DNA of 64,000 bases from Desmodesmus armatus. Its lineage: Eukaryota > Chlorophyta > Chlorophyceae > Sphaeropleales > Scenedesmaceae. This document shows, piece by piece, positions 36,583 to 47,674 of the stretch; positions within the stretch are counted from its first letter, which is position 1, and each line of letters starts with the position of its first letter. Under the pieces are notes generated by a model. The model did no database searches. It was not told where the DNA came from and was given only the letters and a program-made list of their open reading frames with translations. The stretch is from positions 124,001 through 188,000 of the forward strand of contig VIIQ02000641.1 in assembly GCA_007449985.2 (NCBI GenBank), read 5' to 3'. A program made the translations under genes and the position numbers.

Positions 36583-37846
36583 ATGACTGCAGGATGTTGC
36601 CCTGACACAGCAATGGCTCAGGGCGCTTGCAGTCGCAGGATACACCTTCCCACCCGTACTGCACAAGCCTGCCACCGCAAAGCAATCTCAGCTGGATGCA
36701 GTTGTGTTTCAGGACAGCCCTGGTGGACCCCTGCTGGAGAATGTTGAAACTGGGCTGCTAGCCAAGACAGACATTCTTCTGCCCATCACCGGCAAGTTTG
36801 TCAGTGAATTCCGTGACCATTTGCTGACCAGCTTGCTGCTGTTCTATCCCATGTCAACCAGTAAATTGCAGCTAGTGCTGGACGGGGAGAAGCCTGAGGA
36901 CCATCTTGCTGCCAAGCAGCTATCGATCGAGCTGTCAGGTCTTGGCGTCCAGCATCAGGTCAACTTTGCTGAGCCGGATCCGCGCGCTTACCATCGCAAG
37001 GGCCACACACGCCAGCAGTTGGTGATGTTCTGGGCAGATAACTACACATCGGCAGATTACGTGGGCTTTGTTGACACCGACACCACATTTGTCACTCGTG
37101 TCGTAGAGAGCGACGTGTTTGATGTTGGCAAGCCACGCATCATTGGTCAGGTTGGCAAGCCACAGGACAACTTTTGGAAGGCGGTACCAGCCTCAACAGA
37201 AATGGCTATTGGCCAGAAAGAGATAATGCGATGCATGTCCTTCTTCCCTGTCGTCATCAAGGTTGTGCATCTGCAGAAGCTCCGGGCACACGTTGAGCGG
37301 CTGCATGGCCTGCCATTTGACAGGGTGTTTGCAAATTTCACTTCGCATGCCTTTTCACAGTTCAACATCATGTGCAACTACCTGTGGTACTTCCACAAGG
37401 ACGAGTATGCATGGTCCCTGCAGGAGATGTCAGTTGGATGGGCCGACAGTGTGCCTGGGCAGGTGCAGCCCTCAGTGCTTCAGGAGTTACTCAAAGATCG
37501 CGCCTTGACGCACCCAGTGGCACGCACCACAGTGCATGCCGGCTACCTTCACTTTCCTGACACCCCACCTCATCTGGCCAAGGCAATGCTGCAGGGGTTT
37601 TGTCTGTCAGGTGGCAGCACCATACGGCCAGCAGTTTGCAGCAAGCTGCCAAATAGCACTGTGCTCCAGAGTGATCTGTTTGTGTTTGAAACCAACAACT
37701 GGACATGGGACTCCCGCTGCATGGATGCACAACACATGCACTACAGTAATGTTCAGCGCTCAGGCTCACACCCCTGGAACTTGACGTTGGTGGATGAGTT
37801 GGCTGTGCGGGCTGCTGCTACAATGCAGACCGACATCGTGAACTAA
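33598..37846 (+). CDS. STELLO-like Golgi glycosyltransferase (DUF288 family), five exons
   Basis: Spliced model: 33,598-34,584; 34,844-34,894; 35,027-35,164; 35,951-36,088; 36,593-37,846. All introns are GT/AG and phase 0, giving 855 residues (plant STELLO proteins are about 770). Residues 21-39 form one membrane segment (AVLYSLASAFAVVILLVTV), which suggests a type II Golgi protein. The DUF288 part starts near residue 110 (KWAVCTTIF), with HFGRKNVGYLYAI, WDFDDDN (about 200-206) and DPDVDGIFRLTR. Exons 2-3 carry LPVTVHGRVSDIWRSY and SPHNYLADMQ, typical of the family. The C-terminal half has a GT-A-like VDTDTTF near residue 598. In plants STELLO acts with cellulose synthase in the Golgi; the algal substrate is unknown. 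Stop TAA. No frame damage. The ATG was chosen because it gives the anchor and is shared with the FkbM gene. Confidence 0.85.
34722..34803 (+). repeat. (CT)n microsatellite in intron 1
   Basis: About 40 CT units with one ccct interruption, inside the first intron of the STELLO-like gene and about 40 bp before its acceptor. Long Arg-Glu ORFs on the other strand are artefacts of it. Confidence 0.95.
36486..36582 (+). repeat. (GT)n microsatellite in intron 4
   Basis: About 48 uninterrupted GT units that end ten bases before the acceptor gactgcag of exon 5. The position suggests that it forms the 3' part of the intron. Confidence 0.95.
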
Positions 37847-39170
37847 CCAAGACCAGCTTTGGTGTGTGTGAGACATTTGAGCTTTGCACAGCTTCGGTGG
37901 TGTGTGTGTGGGGGGGGGGGGGGGCGTGTGTGGGCGGCCGCTCAACGTGCTCTTGTAGGCAGGTGTACCGCGGTGTACAACTACACCATGCTGTGTGCGT
38001 CTACGCAATGGCAGCTGCATCATGGTACATGCCTTTTGGAGTCTTTGCACATATATATTGCGTGTAAGGAAGGGGCGTCATACCCACAACAACTCATGTG
38101 TTCAACACACATGTGTGTTGTTGATCCACTCTCGATGGCTGCAGCTGTTTATGGACTGGTTTGGTGAACATCTCATCAGCAGCATGTCTGAGTTTTTTTT
38201 AGTACAGCAGCTATTGAGGCTGCGACAAAGAGACAGAACTGCAAAGCGGCCATGCTTAGCTTGCAAGCTCAGGTGTACAGATGTCCATATGTGACAGTGA
38301 TATATCACAGCAGGGAGTCAAGTAAGAATTAGCAAGATCATGCTCTTGGTCAGGTGTGCGACTGCCCCACACTGTTCTGGTGACAAGGAGACCTGTCAAC
38401 GGACACATCCCAGGCAAGCACACAAACATGACACTAACAACCAGGCTAGTCAGGTGCCAACATGGACCCACTGGGTCCACCCGCCCTCACTGGCAATGAG
38501 GGTGCGAGCACACCACTCCTGCTCTTGCCCTTCACAAAGCACACCATGCTTCCCACTGTACCAGCCTATAGCTATCTGCACTACAGACACAATAAGCACG
38601 GTGGTACGGACAAAAAATAAAATTCATGGGGAACCTGCATCGTACCGCTTTCGCCCCCACGTAGTATCACGAGCACCAGTGTCACATGCTGTTGAGGTCG
38701 TAGTGCAGGTATGCACTCATACATGTGGCCAGTCCCCATCAGCAGCAGAGGTCATGGCTGGTGAGCAGATGGTAGTGTCACTAGGTTGTGTCGGGCCAGC
38801 CAAGGGCATGGTACCAACCAATGGGTAACCGCTTAACCACATACTGCATGGTCACCGCGCACTGAAGTAATCACAGGTGAGTCAAAAGCCACACAATACA
38901 GCATGGAGCCCTGCAGGGCTGCTATGCCTGACGCTTTCCAACTGTCCCCATCGGGGCCAGGATGATGCACAAAAAATCCCTTTGATCATATGCTTTTCCT
39001 TATGAGCAGCAACAGGAAAGCAACCAGAAAGGCTGGGTTTGGACCAGGCTTTCACCAACCTTCCAAGTCAACCTTCCTAGCGACCTTCCAGTCTGCGAGA
39101 AATAGTCGCAAACAGCGTGCATGCGCACAGTAGTCCCACCAGCAACACTTTGACGGTATTTGCAAGCAAT
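37847..39170. other. No recognised gene downstream of the STELLO gene
   Basis: Contains a poly-G run at about 37,910-37,924, an atatatattg element near 38,051 that may be 3' UTR, and a 162-codon plus ORF (38,340-38,828) without any recognised motif. Confidence 0.4.
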
Positions 39171-39174
39171 GATC

Positions 39175-39331
39175 TCAGTTGCTGGGCGGCATGTCGTCCT
39201 TCATGGGCTCGCGCTTGATTGCCGAGACCAGCAGCTGCAGGGGCGATGCAGCTCCCAAACTGGCAGCAACCAAACTGCATTGAACTTTTAACAATGTGTG
39301 CAGCTGCGGGCCTGCTTTTCTGACGAGTTCC
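39175..39331 (-). CDS. Candidate terminal exon, unknown protein
   Basis: On the minus strand, acceptor ctgcag at 39,334-39,332 opens a frame of about 51 residues ending at TGA 39,175-39,177. It includes ELVRKAGPQLHTLLKVQ, a hydrophobic AASPLQLLVSAI and a charged tail KREPMKDDMPPSN. Composition is protein-like, but no upstream exon or family was identified. Confidence 0.3.
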
Positions 39332-39348
39332 CTGCAGTTGACAGTTGG

Positions 39349-41850
39349 GCTTGCATGGAGGGAAGCTGATGCTGTCCTGCCCTCGCTCCCTAAGCCCAAG
39401 CAGCACAGACGACCTTGACAAGGATCAGCTGTACTTGCAGCAGCAGCAGCACCAAATGCATGCTGGGGGGTGCGATCCACCAGCAGTGGGAATAACAGCA
39501 CGTCTGTGCTGCTGTCCAGCTGTATCATGCCCCTTTCGCAGTTGTGCAGCCTTGGCAAGGCATGACAAGCTGAAGGACCGCATGCAGCCCTCCCCTTGCA
39601 GTGCTTATTGGCATCACAGAGCACAGCAGGCAAAGCGAGGTCTACTGCAGTCACCCACAACTGACCCATGCTGTACCATGGGGGGGGGGGGGAGGGGGCT
39701 AGAGGGGGCTAGAGGGGTGTCATGGGCCCGTTGGGGGCCTGAAACCAAACGGTGCAGTATTTTTTGTACAAAACAGTGGTGCAGACGGCGCTGCAAGAAA
39801 GCGCTGCACGTGCGAGAATGGGTGATTTTTATTTTTATTTTTGTCTCTCAATAAGCACACTAATAAATACTAACACTTGGTTCAACAAAATAAAGAATTA
39901 GGAATAGTCCCATGCAGTTGGCTCCCTCTTCATGATGGCTGAGCCATCACCTATAGGAACACCAGCCCCACACATATCGGCGCCAAAGGCACTAGTGTGT
40001 TTGTAGTGGGCGCACGCGTTCCTTCCCGAGGAAAGGGTCCCCGTACCAGCTTCGTGCTTGCCTGTCACACTTGGTAGTGGCTCCATGTGGGGCCTGCCAC
40101 CGGGCCACACAGGGCTGGTGTCCCACTACGGCCAGGCGAGGGGAGTGATAGACGGACCCACGACCTCGGAAACTGCAGTGCAGCCATGCCGCAACCCCAA
40201 CTCACTGCTGTGCCACCAACACACTACCAACGCCCTCCCCTGGCAAGATGGAGGGCTCCTCCCTCCCCTGCATCCTCAAGGCCCCCACCTCCTACATCTG
40301 AAACGACACCCTACAGATGCCAACTTTCCAAACACATTTCTGTACAATGGCGCACCACCTTACCTCCGTCTACTCCTCCCCACAATGACCCGCTGCTCTG
40401 CCACAGGACGAGCAGTAAAGCGCACAGGCAGGCTAGCAGGAAGGATCAACGCATCCAGCCACCGGCAGTGCAGCAACGCAGACAGCAGCAGTGGACACAG
40501 ACCGGATGGGGGATGGCACAAAGCAACGGCAGCACCAGACTGGCAAGGACAGCACCACACTGGCATGGCAGAGTCAGGTGCAGTGGATCAAAGTAGAGAG
40601 GCTCTGTTGTGGCATGCTCAGTCAAAGGGGAACAGACCCCACAGGCACAGTGACTCACTGCCCGGGGAACACTGTAGCAGCGGGCGCACATGTGTGTGCA
40701 CACACACCCACACACCCCAGGCCCCCTACGATGTAAGCCCAAAGGAGTAAAGGTCCAGCATGCCGACCAGGGTGCCATATCCAAACCAATGCTATCTGCT
40801 TTCTAGACGGCCAGGATGGTGAAGAAGATGAGTGCCTAGAAACTGTCAGCGGAACAGATGCATTTGTGGGCACATATAAACATACGAACACAAGGCAGGG
40901 CTCCATCAGCCCGCACAGTGAACATGCAAGTCAACTCATCACGACAACAGGCACCGCAGCTGAAGCGCCTAAGCTTAGGACGCCAACCCAGCCCAGCCTC
41001 AGCCCCAAGTGCTCCAAACGCAGCAATCCTCACGATGCTGCTCCTGAACCTACTATATATTTCTCAGCGAGCCACTCTGGCCGTCCAGCCGCTCTGGGCC
41101 ATTCACTGTGGGGCATTTTGACGCCATGGCGGTTCTGAGCCTGCGTGAATCAATCAGCAAGCGAAGCCCAGCCAGAAACCCTGCTAGTGCCAGCCAAAAG
41201 CATAAGCTCTGCTAGGGAAGTGTAAGCAGATGAGCAGTAGACTTTTTACACAGTTGCTGCCTTGGCACAAGAAAAAACACTACTGTCTTGCGACAGCGTC
41301 TCAACTTATTGAGGGTGGATTGCCCCGCGACGGTCAAAGACCGCACCACATGTCTGTACAGAACCTCGACCAGTGACTCAACCAATGTCCAGGCACAACA
41401 GGGCCTGTACATATCAACATGTCTCCAAATGCCAAGTCGTCACGTATGAACGACAGGTCGTCAGATACGTAGGTCTGTCAACTCGATGAGTTTAGTAACC
41501 ACGATGAGTTGTGGTCAAACAGTACCACGCACAGACTGTGTAGCATGTGTTGACTGAACACCATATTCCAACACTCCCACGCAGGCAACATGCAAAGCAG
41601 TCTGCATCATGAGAATGTGAGTTATAATCAATACAACTGTCAAACACAGCTGTCACCGTCAGACGTAGTAATTCAGCACTACTACTCCAGCACACTGGCC
41701 ATCATCTGTCTTGTACTTAAGATGCTGATGCCGATGCCGCTGCAGCATGTGTTGTGCTTGTGTTGTGCTTGGGGCCTGGTAGTGCCATGATCATCATTAG
41801 ATCATCATTAGGGTGCTAGCATGCTGTCCATCTTGATGTAGTCAAACGCG
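39349..41850. other. Low-confidence coding; AT-rich island and MITE fragment
   Basis: 39,678-39,692 is a poly-G run. 39,822-39,900 is AT-rich (attttt repeats, several aataaa-like words) and could be a terminator or 3' end. Two overlapping plus ORFs at 40,058-40,750 and 40,087-40,596 are Pro/Gln/His-rich, without a domain. At 41,166-41,200 there is a half-copy of the agccagaaaccct foldback end. Confidence 0.4.
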
Positions 41851-42640
41851 CGTCACTTGTTTGCCAAGAGGTCGACAGGTCTAACCTGCATGCAGAAACC
41901 AGCAAACAGGTTGGCAGGCAGTGCGCCTCCTTGACAGCTGCTTCTGCTCACTCCTCTCCTGTGGTCGATGCCGCAGTGTAGTACGGTGGTCTGCTGCTCC
42001 TTGAGATTACTCATCCTCTCAAGACAACGACGCAGCCAGTGGTAGAGGGGCCTGTGTCGTCTGCGCAGCACATAATGTAGTAGGTAACAAGGTTGTCGGT
42101 GCCGTTGTAGGTGATGCCGTAGTCAGATGTACCTGCCAGCCAGTATAGCAGCACACCCTTGGCTGCTTGCCTGTGTAGCGTGTCAGTGCTCCCACGGCCG
42201 ATAAGATGTCTGGGGCTGTGCACACGGGCATGTACTATCAGCCACCCTACACACTTGTCGACTAAAAGCTCTCCATCATCTGTTGTTGGCTTGAAGCTGG
42301 GGCTTGACAGGGGCTGAAGGTGTAGCTGGTGGTGAGGATGAGTCCGAAGGCTGGCTGTTACCATGTGCCAGGCTGAGGGTTGACCTCCTCCTCTTCATCA
42401 TCACCGCTTGCTGCACCTGCAGCTCCGCATACAAATTGATGTGCCTGGTGTGACTTCATGCCGTAGAATAGCTCCTATGATGTCCGCTCAGAGTCTGACT
42501 GTACTCACTCAACTTCGACTTTTGGTCGTTGTGTAGCTCCCACGGTGTCTGAGCCTGCCCCCCACTGTAGTCATGAAGTAGCTTGCTGCCCTGCTGACCT
42601 CTTGTCGGCTTGATCACCTCAGTGATGTCATCACTGAACG
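41850..42640 (-). pseudogene. Ty1/copia RNase H and reverse transcriptase tail, degenerate
   Basis: Minus ORF 42,364-42,011 contains KGVLLYWLAGTSDYGITY and GPSTTGCVVVLRG, the end of copia reverse transcriptase and start of RNase H. Remnants of the last RNase H box follow to about 41,850 in a different frame. Between 42.37 and 42.63 kb only scraps of integrase/RT-like sequence remain. Compared with a full copia Pol, more than 2 kb is missing between protease and RNase H, so this is an internally deleted copy. Confidence 0.75.
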
Positions 42641-43132
42641 TATGAAAGTTTCATACTCGCCCTTGTCCTGGCGGCTTGAGCACGGCGCTGCAGTAGGCTG
42701 ATCTTCACTTGCTCGGTTGTCTGGTTGCCACTGCCGTTGGTGTTGCCGGTGTTGTCTGTAGTAGGGTACACCAAGTACCAGTCCATCAGGGCAAACAGCC
42801 CGTCAGAAGTGTATGGTGCATGGGCAATGATGCCACTCTCACCCTTGATAATGCCGCACCCTGGGCAAAAGGTCACGTGTGCTGCCTGGGAGGAAATCAC
42901 CTGCCCTACTGAGACCAGGTTCACCACGTTGTCACAGGGTACATACAGCACCTCCTTGATGGTCATGGTGTTACCTGTGATGATGTGCTGCAGCGTGACT
43001 TTGCCTGCCAGGGTTGCCTGTTGTGTGTAGCCGTTGTCAAACTTCACGTCCACTGGTTTGTCCCGGACAAATCAGTCGTCAGTTGCATGCTGGCAGCAGA
43101 GTCCAGGAGCCAGTCCTGCGACTCGGTGCTGC
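42631..43132 (-). pseudogene. Ty1/copia protease and pre-integrase region
   Basis: Directly downstream of gag on the minus strand, WLLDSAASMQLT corresponds to the retropepsin active site, normally D(S/T)GA, with Ala in place of Gly. The frame breaks before VKFDNGYTQQATLAGKVTL (ORF from 43,053). EVLYVPCDNVVNLVSVGQV is typical of the copia segment after the protease. The ORF stops at 42,631. Confidence 0.75.
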
Positions 43133-44167
43133 CTACTCAACCATGAATGCTGTGGAGCGTGGCTGCCTGCCGCCGTTGACAATGCCACCTCCCATGTTGC
43201 CGCCTTCACCACCACTGTTGCCATCTCCACTGACGCGTGCTGCCATGTCACTCCTCAGCTTGAAGCACTCCCTCTTCAGGTGGCCAAGCTTGCGACAGTA
43301 GTGGCAGCGCATACCCTTGATGTGTTGTCCATCACCCTTGCTGTTGTAGCTGTTGCCATACCCTTCTGTGTTGCCGAAGATGCCATCATTGTCATACATG
43401 TTGACTGCAGACCTGTCTGCTGCACCATAACCTCCTCTGCTTGTGTATTCACCGTAGTGACGGCCTGCTGGCCCTGCCATGAAAGCAGAAAAGGTGTCTG
43501 CTGCCTTGATGTCTGCCTCTGCCCTCAGCAGTCTGCCCAGCACTGTGTTGTACTGTGGCAGTGGGTCTGTGTTGACCAGGATGGTTTTCACTATGTCATA
43601 CTCTGATGGTAGGCCTTGCAGGATGGTTGTGAGCAGGTCTGTGTCTGTGATTTGCACCTCTGCTGCTGACAGCTCAAACTGCAGCTTGCGTGCACATTGC
43701 ATGTAGGCTGCAATGCTTTCCTTGCCCTTCATGTTGAACAGGGTGAGCTGCTTTTTGAACTGCATGATGTTGGCTGTTGCAGTTGAAGCAAACATGTCTT
43801 GCAGGGCATCCCAAGCATCACTGCAGCCTGTGTCTATGCCTTTCATCCAGCCAAGGATGCTGTCGTCCATGAGCAGTTTCAGCAGGCCCAGAGCTTTGCT
43901 GCTGTCTGCGTGGCCATCATCTGTCAGTGTATCCTGCATGCCCTTGCTTTCGAGCAAGCCGATGACCTTGGGGCGCCAGACAGCAAAATTGCTGTACGTC
44001 AGCGTAAGGATGCCATACTTGTTGTACTGTGCCATTGTGGACAGGGGTGTGGCACCGCCAACTGACGGCAGAGTTGCTTGCTTGCCGCTGAGCTGCTTGC
44101 TTGCCGCTGCTTGTGCTTCACTTGTTGACGATGCTGCTTGTACTTGAACAGCTGACTTGGTCTTCAA
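43133..44167 (-). CDS. gag: Ty1/copia Gag
   Basis: 344 residues on the minus strand. Around residues 50-220 lies the copia Gag (UBN2-type) domain with YSNFAVWRPKVIGLLES, WDALQDMFAS and LLTTILQGLPSEYD. Near residue 290, CHYCRKLGHLKREC is a CCHC zinc knuckle (CX2CX4HX4C) for RNA packaging. The frame is intact from ATG 44,167 to TAG 43,133, although the downstream pol is broken, which suggests a fairly recent copy or selection for Gag. Upstream, 44.2-44.4 kb may hold leader or LTR sequence; I did not find a matching second LTR. Confidence 0.85.
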   Translation of the reverse strand: MKTKSAVQVQAASSTSEAQAAASKQLSGKQATLPSVGGATPLSTMAQYNKYGILTLTYSNFAVWRPKVIGLLESKGMQDTLTDDGHADSSKALGLLKLLMDDSILGWMKGIDTGCSDAWDALQDMFASTATANIMQFKKQLTLFNMKGKESIAAYMQCARKLQFELSAAEVQITDTDLLTTILQGLPSEYDIVKTILVNTDPLPQYNTVLGRLLRAEADIKAADTFSAFMAGPAGRHYGEYTSRGGYGAADRSAVNMYDNDGIFGNTEGYGNSYNSKGDGQHIKGMRCHYCRKLGHLKRECFKLRSDMAARVSGDGNSGGEGGNMGGGIVNGGRQPRSTAFMVE

Positions 44168-44666
44168 CGTACTTGTCGGTTGGCTGCTGTCAGTGGGTGT
44201 GGTGAAACCGGTATACCGGGCTCTGTGTAATAAGCCTCTTAGCTACTGCAGTAGCTGCAAGGAGGCAACTGTAGGGCTGTAAATCTGGGAGACTGCCAGT
44301 ACATACCACAAGGTACATACCACAAGGTAAGTTTGCATTGACCTCACGAGCTGTCAGGTAAGGTTGCTTTGCCCTGACCTCATGCATTTTATGCTGTGGG
44401 TTTGTGTTGCATCACCCATATTGGGCCCAGTGCAAAGTTGCAAGAGTATTTTTGCCTCTCCGACTGGAGCACAGTCTTGCCAGTCAACACTTACTTTCAT
44501 GTCCACTACAACTGCGGCTTGCTGTAGCTTTATGTAGTTACTTTGGAGTGGGGTTCACCTTGGTTGATCCTTACTCTTTATTTACGATGATGAATGTTCA
44601 ATGCCTCATGTTGCGAGCTTGAGCGACTAAGTACTCTCCTTCTGACCCAGTCGTGCATTCCATCAA

Positions 44667-45057
44667 GTACCGTAATCACCCTCATAATAAGGCACCCTGA
44701 TTGGAAGGCATGAGCCAGTGCACATTGTGGTCCACCCTAATTGTAAGGCAACACCTGGCCTGGGCTTCCAGGGCCACCCCAATTGTAAGGCAGGGAAGGC
44801 CTAGATCCCTCGTGTTTAGCGCTCAGGACTGCGGTATCTGTCAACCAGCGCATATAACATAGCTTTAAAGACAATTTCAAGGCACTTTTGGCATATCCTG
44901 CGACCATAACACGCATCGGGACAGGGCGGGAATGGCTTCACGGCACCCTAATTATAAGGCAAGATCGGCCAAAAAATCTCCATGCATCCTACTATAAGGC
45001 TATACTTGGGGTTATAAGGTTCATTGAGGTGCCTTATTATTAGGGTGATTGCGGTAC
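44667..45057. mobile_element. Tc1/mariner-type MITE, 391 bp with flanks
   Basis: Terminal inverted repeats of about 30 bp: left ccgtaatcaccct, right agggtgattgcgg, continuing into (c/a)ataataaggcacc. Both ends abut TA (gTAc), the target duplication expected for Tc1/mariner. Inside are several more ccctaattgtaaggca motifs. The catcgggaca...gatcggccaaaaaa segment also occurs near 32.94-33.01 kb and 51.30-51.37 kb. No transposase ORF. Confidence 0.7.
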
Positions 45058-45269
45058 GTGAACTGGTGTAGTGCACACTACTCAGTGCATGCAGAAGTCA
45101 TGTCGCTGAGCTCCCTTTTCCATGTGTAAGAACATGCACTCATGGGGGGGGGGGGTGATTACAAGTGGGTGCTTTCACCGCCGGACATCAACACACCGTC
45201 ACAACCAACTCTCACCACCATAGCATGTGCGATACTTTGGCGGGATCACTATGATGACAGCAACGCCGT

Positions 45270-45510
45270 TACATAGTGCGGATGGAAGTGTGGAATTGTC
45301 TAGAATCCAGTGGAATTGTCTTTTGCCTTGGACTGGAATCCTGCCAACATTCCAGTGGAACAGGCTCTAAATAGAATAGAATCCACAAAATAGAATCCTG
45401 TGGAATTCCATTAGAACTGGAACACTGTGATTCTGTTCCAGTTCCACCCCCCCTACCCCCCCCCCCACCCCAGGTTCCAGGGGTTCCTTCCATTCCACAT
45501 TCCAAAAAGC
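45270..45510. repeat. GGAAT-rich sequence with an inverted minisatellite unit
   Basis: Short tggaatt/tagaat words are repeated at 45,286-45,425. Then poly-C and gttccttccattccacattcc at 45,455-45,505 match, in inverted orientation, one unit of the 47,237-47,600 minisatellite. Confidence 0.6.
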
Positions 45511-45879
45511 CTCGGAACCCTCGATCTGCGTGTAGATTGTAGAGTAAGTAGAGTGTCTGTTCGATTAATTGTTACATCAAGAATCTATTTTGCGTTAAGT
45601 CAACGCCGTTTTTGAGAATCCCTGTTGCCCACGCACACAGCAGCAGCAGTACTTTGGGGCTGGTCTTGTCTGACGTGTCTTTGCAGGTTCCCTCGGTCCA
45701 GGTGTGCGTCTTTGGCTTACCCAGTCGATCAAGTGTAGAGAGTACCGCTTTGCGGTGAAAGTATCTACTTGTAACAACCTCCCCCCCAGTACTGCTTGAT
45801 CAGCAGTTGTACTCGATTTCTTGGAAAGAGCTCACATCCCTGCACAAACACATTCAAGTTTGTGAAGGCGCTTCGCAAT

Positions 45880-47153
45880 TGTCACACGTCCAGCGTGCCA
45901 GGCAGCTTCAGCGAGCAGGATGGCCAGCACAGTAGCCAGCACAGGAGTCAGCAGAAGCGCCAGCAGGAGTACCAGCAGGAGAGCCAGCTGGAGGGCCATG
46001 AGCTCAGTAGGAGAGGCATCAGCAGCAGCAGATCCAGCACATTATTTCTGTGTTGCAGCCTATCTGGCTCCCGTGCTGCTGGTGTAGACACTGGCTGACC
46101 ATCGTCCCGACTTCATCCACAATGTCCTGGCTTGTCAAGTTGGCCCAAGACACCCCTGTTCCCTGTGAGGCCCTGTGAGGAGGACTACCAGCAAGCTGGA
46201 CCGCTGTGCGTCCTGTGGTAAGGCACCAGTTGGTTTGCTTTCTGTCTGGCGTGTGTGCACAAGCACAAGAACTGAGTCAGTATTGGAAGATTCAGGGTCT
46301 GTGCACACCCATTTGTGTGCTGATGAATGCCAGCGGAGCCAAGCCAGAAACCCTACTCCTGCCACCATAACCCTAACTGCTACACAAAACCCTATCACTC
46401 CAGCACGCTGGTTTCTTTGGTGGCTCGCGCTGACGGCTGTGGGGTACTGTGGAGCCCGCAGGGCTCCACGGTCCACGGCCGTCAGCGGCAGCCACCAAAG
46501 GATGCAGTGCTGGAGTGTTAGGGTTTTGAATATCTTTGAGGGGGCTTGGTGTCTGGATTAGGGTTTCTGGCTCGGCGTAGCCCCTACGGACAGTTTAGGG
46601 TTTCTTGGGGGGGGGGGGGAGGGGAGGGGGTACATGGTTTAGGGTTTACATGTATAGGCGATACGCTAGCAAGGCTCTAGCGCTGATGTTTGCTAGGAAT
46701 TGGCATCTTGGCCAGTTGTTGGCAAGCAAATGGCAAGCAATGCATGCTTCCACCTGACAGTGCTGTGGTTGCAACTGTCCTGTCCTGCATGCCTAATCGT
46801 CAGCCGCTTCCACCGTCCTCATGTGTCATGCTGTAAGTAGGTTTGTGGCTTTTCGTGCGTGCTGTGTCGTGCAGGGTTGTGCTTCCAGGGCGCAGCAGGT
46901 TGGTGTGCAGCAACATCAGCGCCCTCCTGTGCAGCATAATGCAGAGCAGCTTTTAGATGATCGGCAGCGGGTGTTGGGGCTGTTGGTGCGACAGCAGGCA
47001 GGCATGCAGCAGCATGCTCTTGTTGCAGTAGCTGACGTGTTCAGAACGGGGCTTGAGATGGCTCACTGGACACGCCCACTGCACAGGCTGAGGTGGATGC
47101 TTGAGGATACGAATGTGACGGAGGCCTTGCAACTGGTGTGGACTGGGTCGTGA
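45880..47153 (+). CDS. Candidate Gln-rich two-exon gene, unknown
   Basis: A Gln/Ser-rich open segment (about 45,890-46,060, with SQQKRQQEYQQESQLEG) is followed by another after acceptor gtgcag near 46,875. The second encodes about 92 residues with QRVLGLLVRQQAGMQQHAL and ending WMLEDTNVTEALQLVWTGS before TGA 47,151-47,153. The foldback MITE and a poly-G tract would lie in the intron. No family is recognised and the join is speculative. Confidence 0.25.
46333..46660 (+). mobile_element. Foldback MITE-like repeat, copy 2
   Basis: Core 46,333-46,576 has terminal inverted repeats gcc(a/g)agccagaaaccct. An inner inverted pair tttggtggct...gacggctgtgg / ccacggccgtcag...agccaccaaa predicts a long hairpin. 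Homology to 30,519-30,830 continues to the right through agcccctacggacagttta and poly-G. Confidence 0.65.
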
Positions 47154-47236
47154 AGTGCTTGGTACTTGTAACACATTGTCTTCTGTGGCTGATGATAGGG
47201 GCAGACGAATAGGGTGTTAGGGGCTGGGGGGGACAG

Positions 47237-47605
47237 GCTAGTGGAATGTGGAATGGAAAGAACAGTGGAATAGGGGTTGGGGGGGGGGGGACGGCAGGCC
47301 AGTGGAATGTGGAATGGAAGGAAGCAGTGGAACAGGGGTTGGGGGGGGGGGGGGGACAGGCCAGTGGAATGTGGAATGGAAGGAATTAGTGGAACAGGGG
47401 TTGGGGGGGGGGGCATGCTAGTGGAATGTGGAATGGAAGGAAGCAGTGGAACAGGGGTTGGGGGGGGGGGACAGGCCAGTGGAATGTGGAATGGAAGGAA
47501 GCAGTGGAACAGGGGTTGGGGGGGGGGGGCAGGCTAGTGGAATGTGGAATGGAAGGAAGCAGTGGAACAGGGGTTGGGGGGGGGGGGGTGCTAGTGGAAT
47601 GTGAA
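47237..47605 (+). repeat. Minisatellite, seven ~57-62-bp units
   Basis: Copies of gtggaatgtggaatgga start at 47,241, 47,302, 47,364, 47,421, 47,479, 47,537 and, truncated, at 47,594. Each unit ends in ggggtt plus a poly-G run of 9-15. The ORFs through it reflect this composition only. Confidence 0.9.
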
Positions 47606-47674
47606 AGTGCACTAGATTCAATCACCAATCTATACATACCCATCGGCATAATGTCCGCCGTTGGTGGCTGCAAC

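Noticed and set aside
36399..36747. Poly-(Cys-Val) and poly-(His-Thr) ORFs
   Set aside because: Translation of the (GT)n microsatellite in an intron.
38340..38828. 162-codon plus-strand ORF
   Set aside because: No recognised motif, no splice or start context, and composition like the surrounding non-coding sequence.
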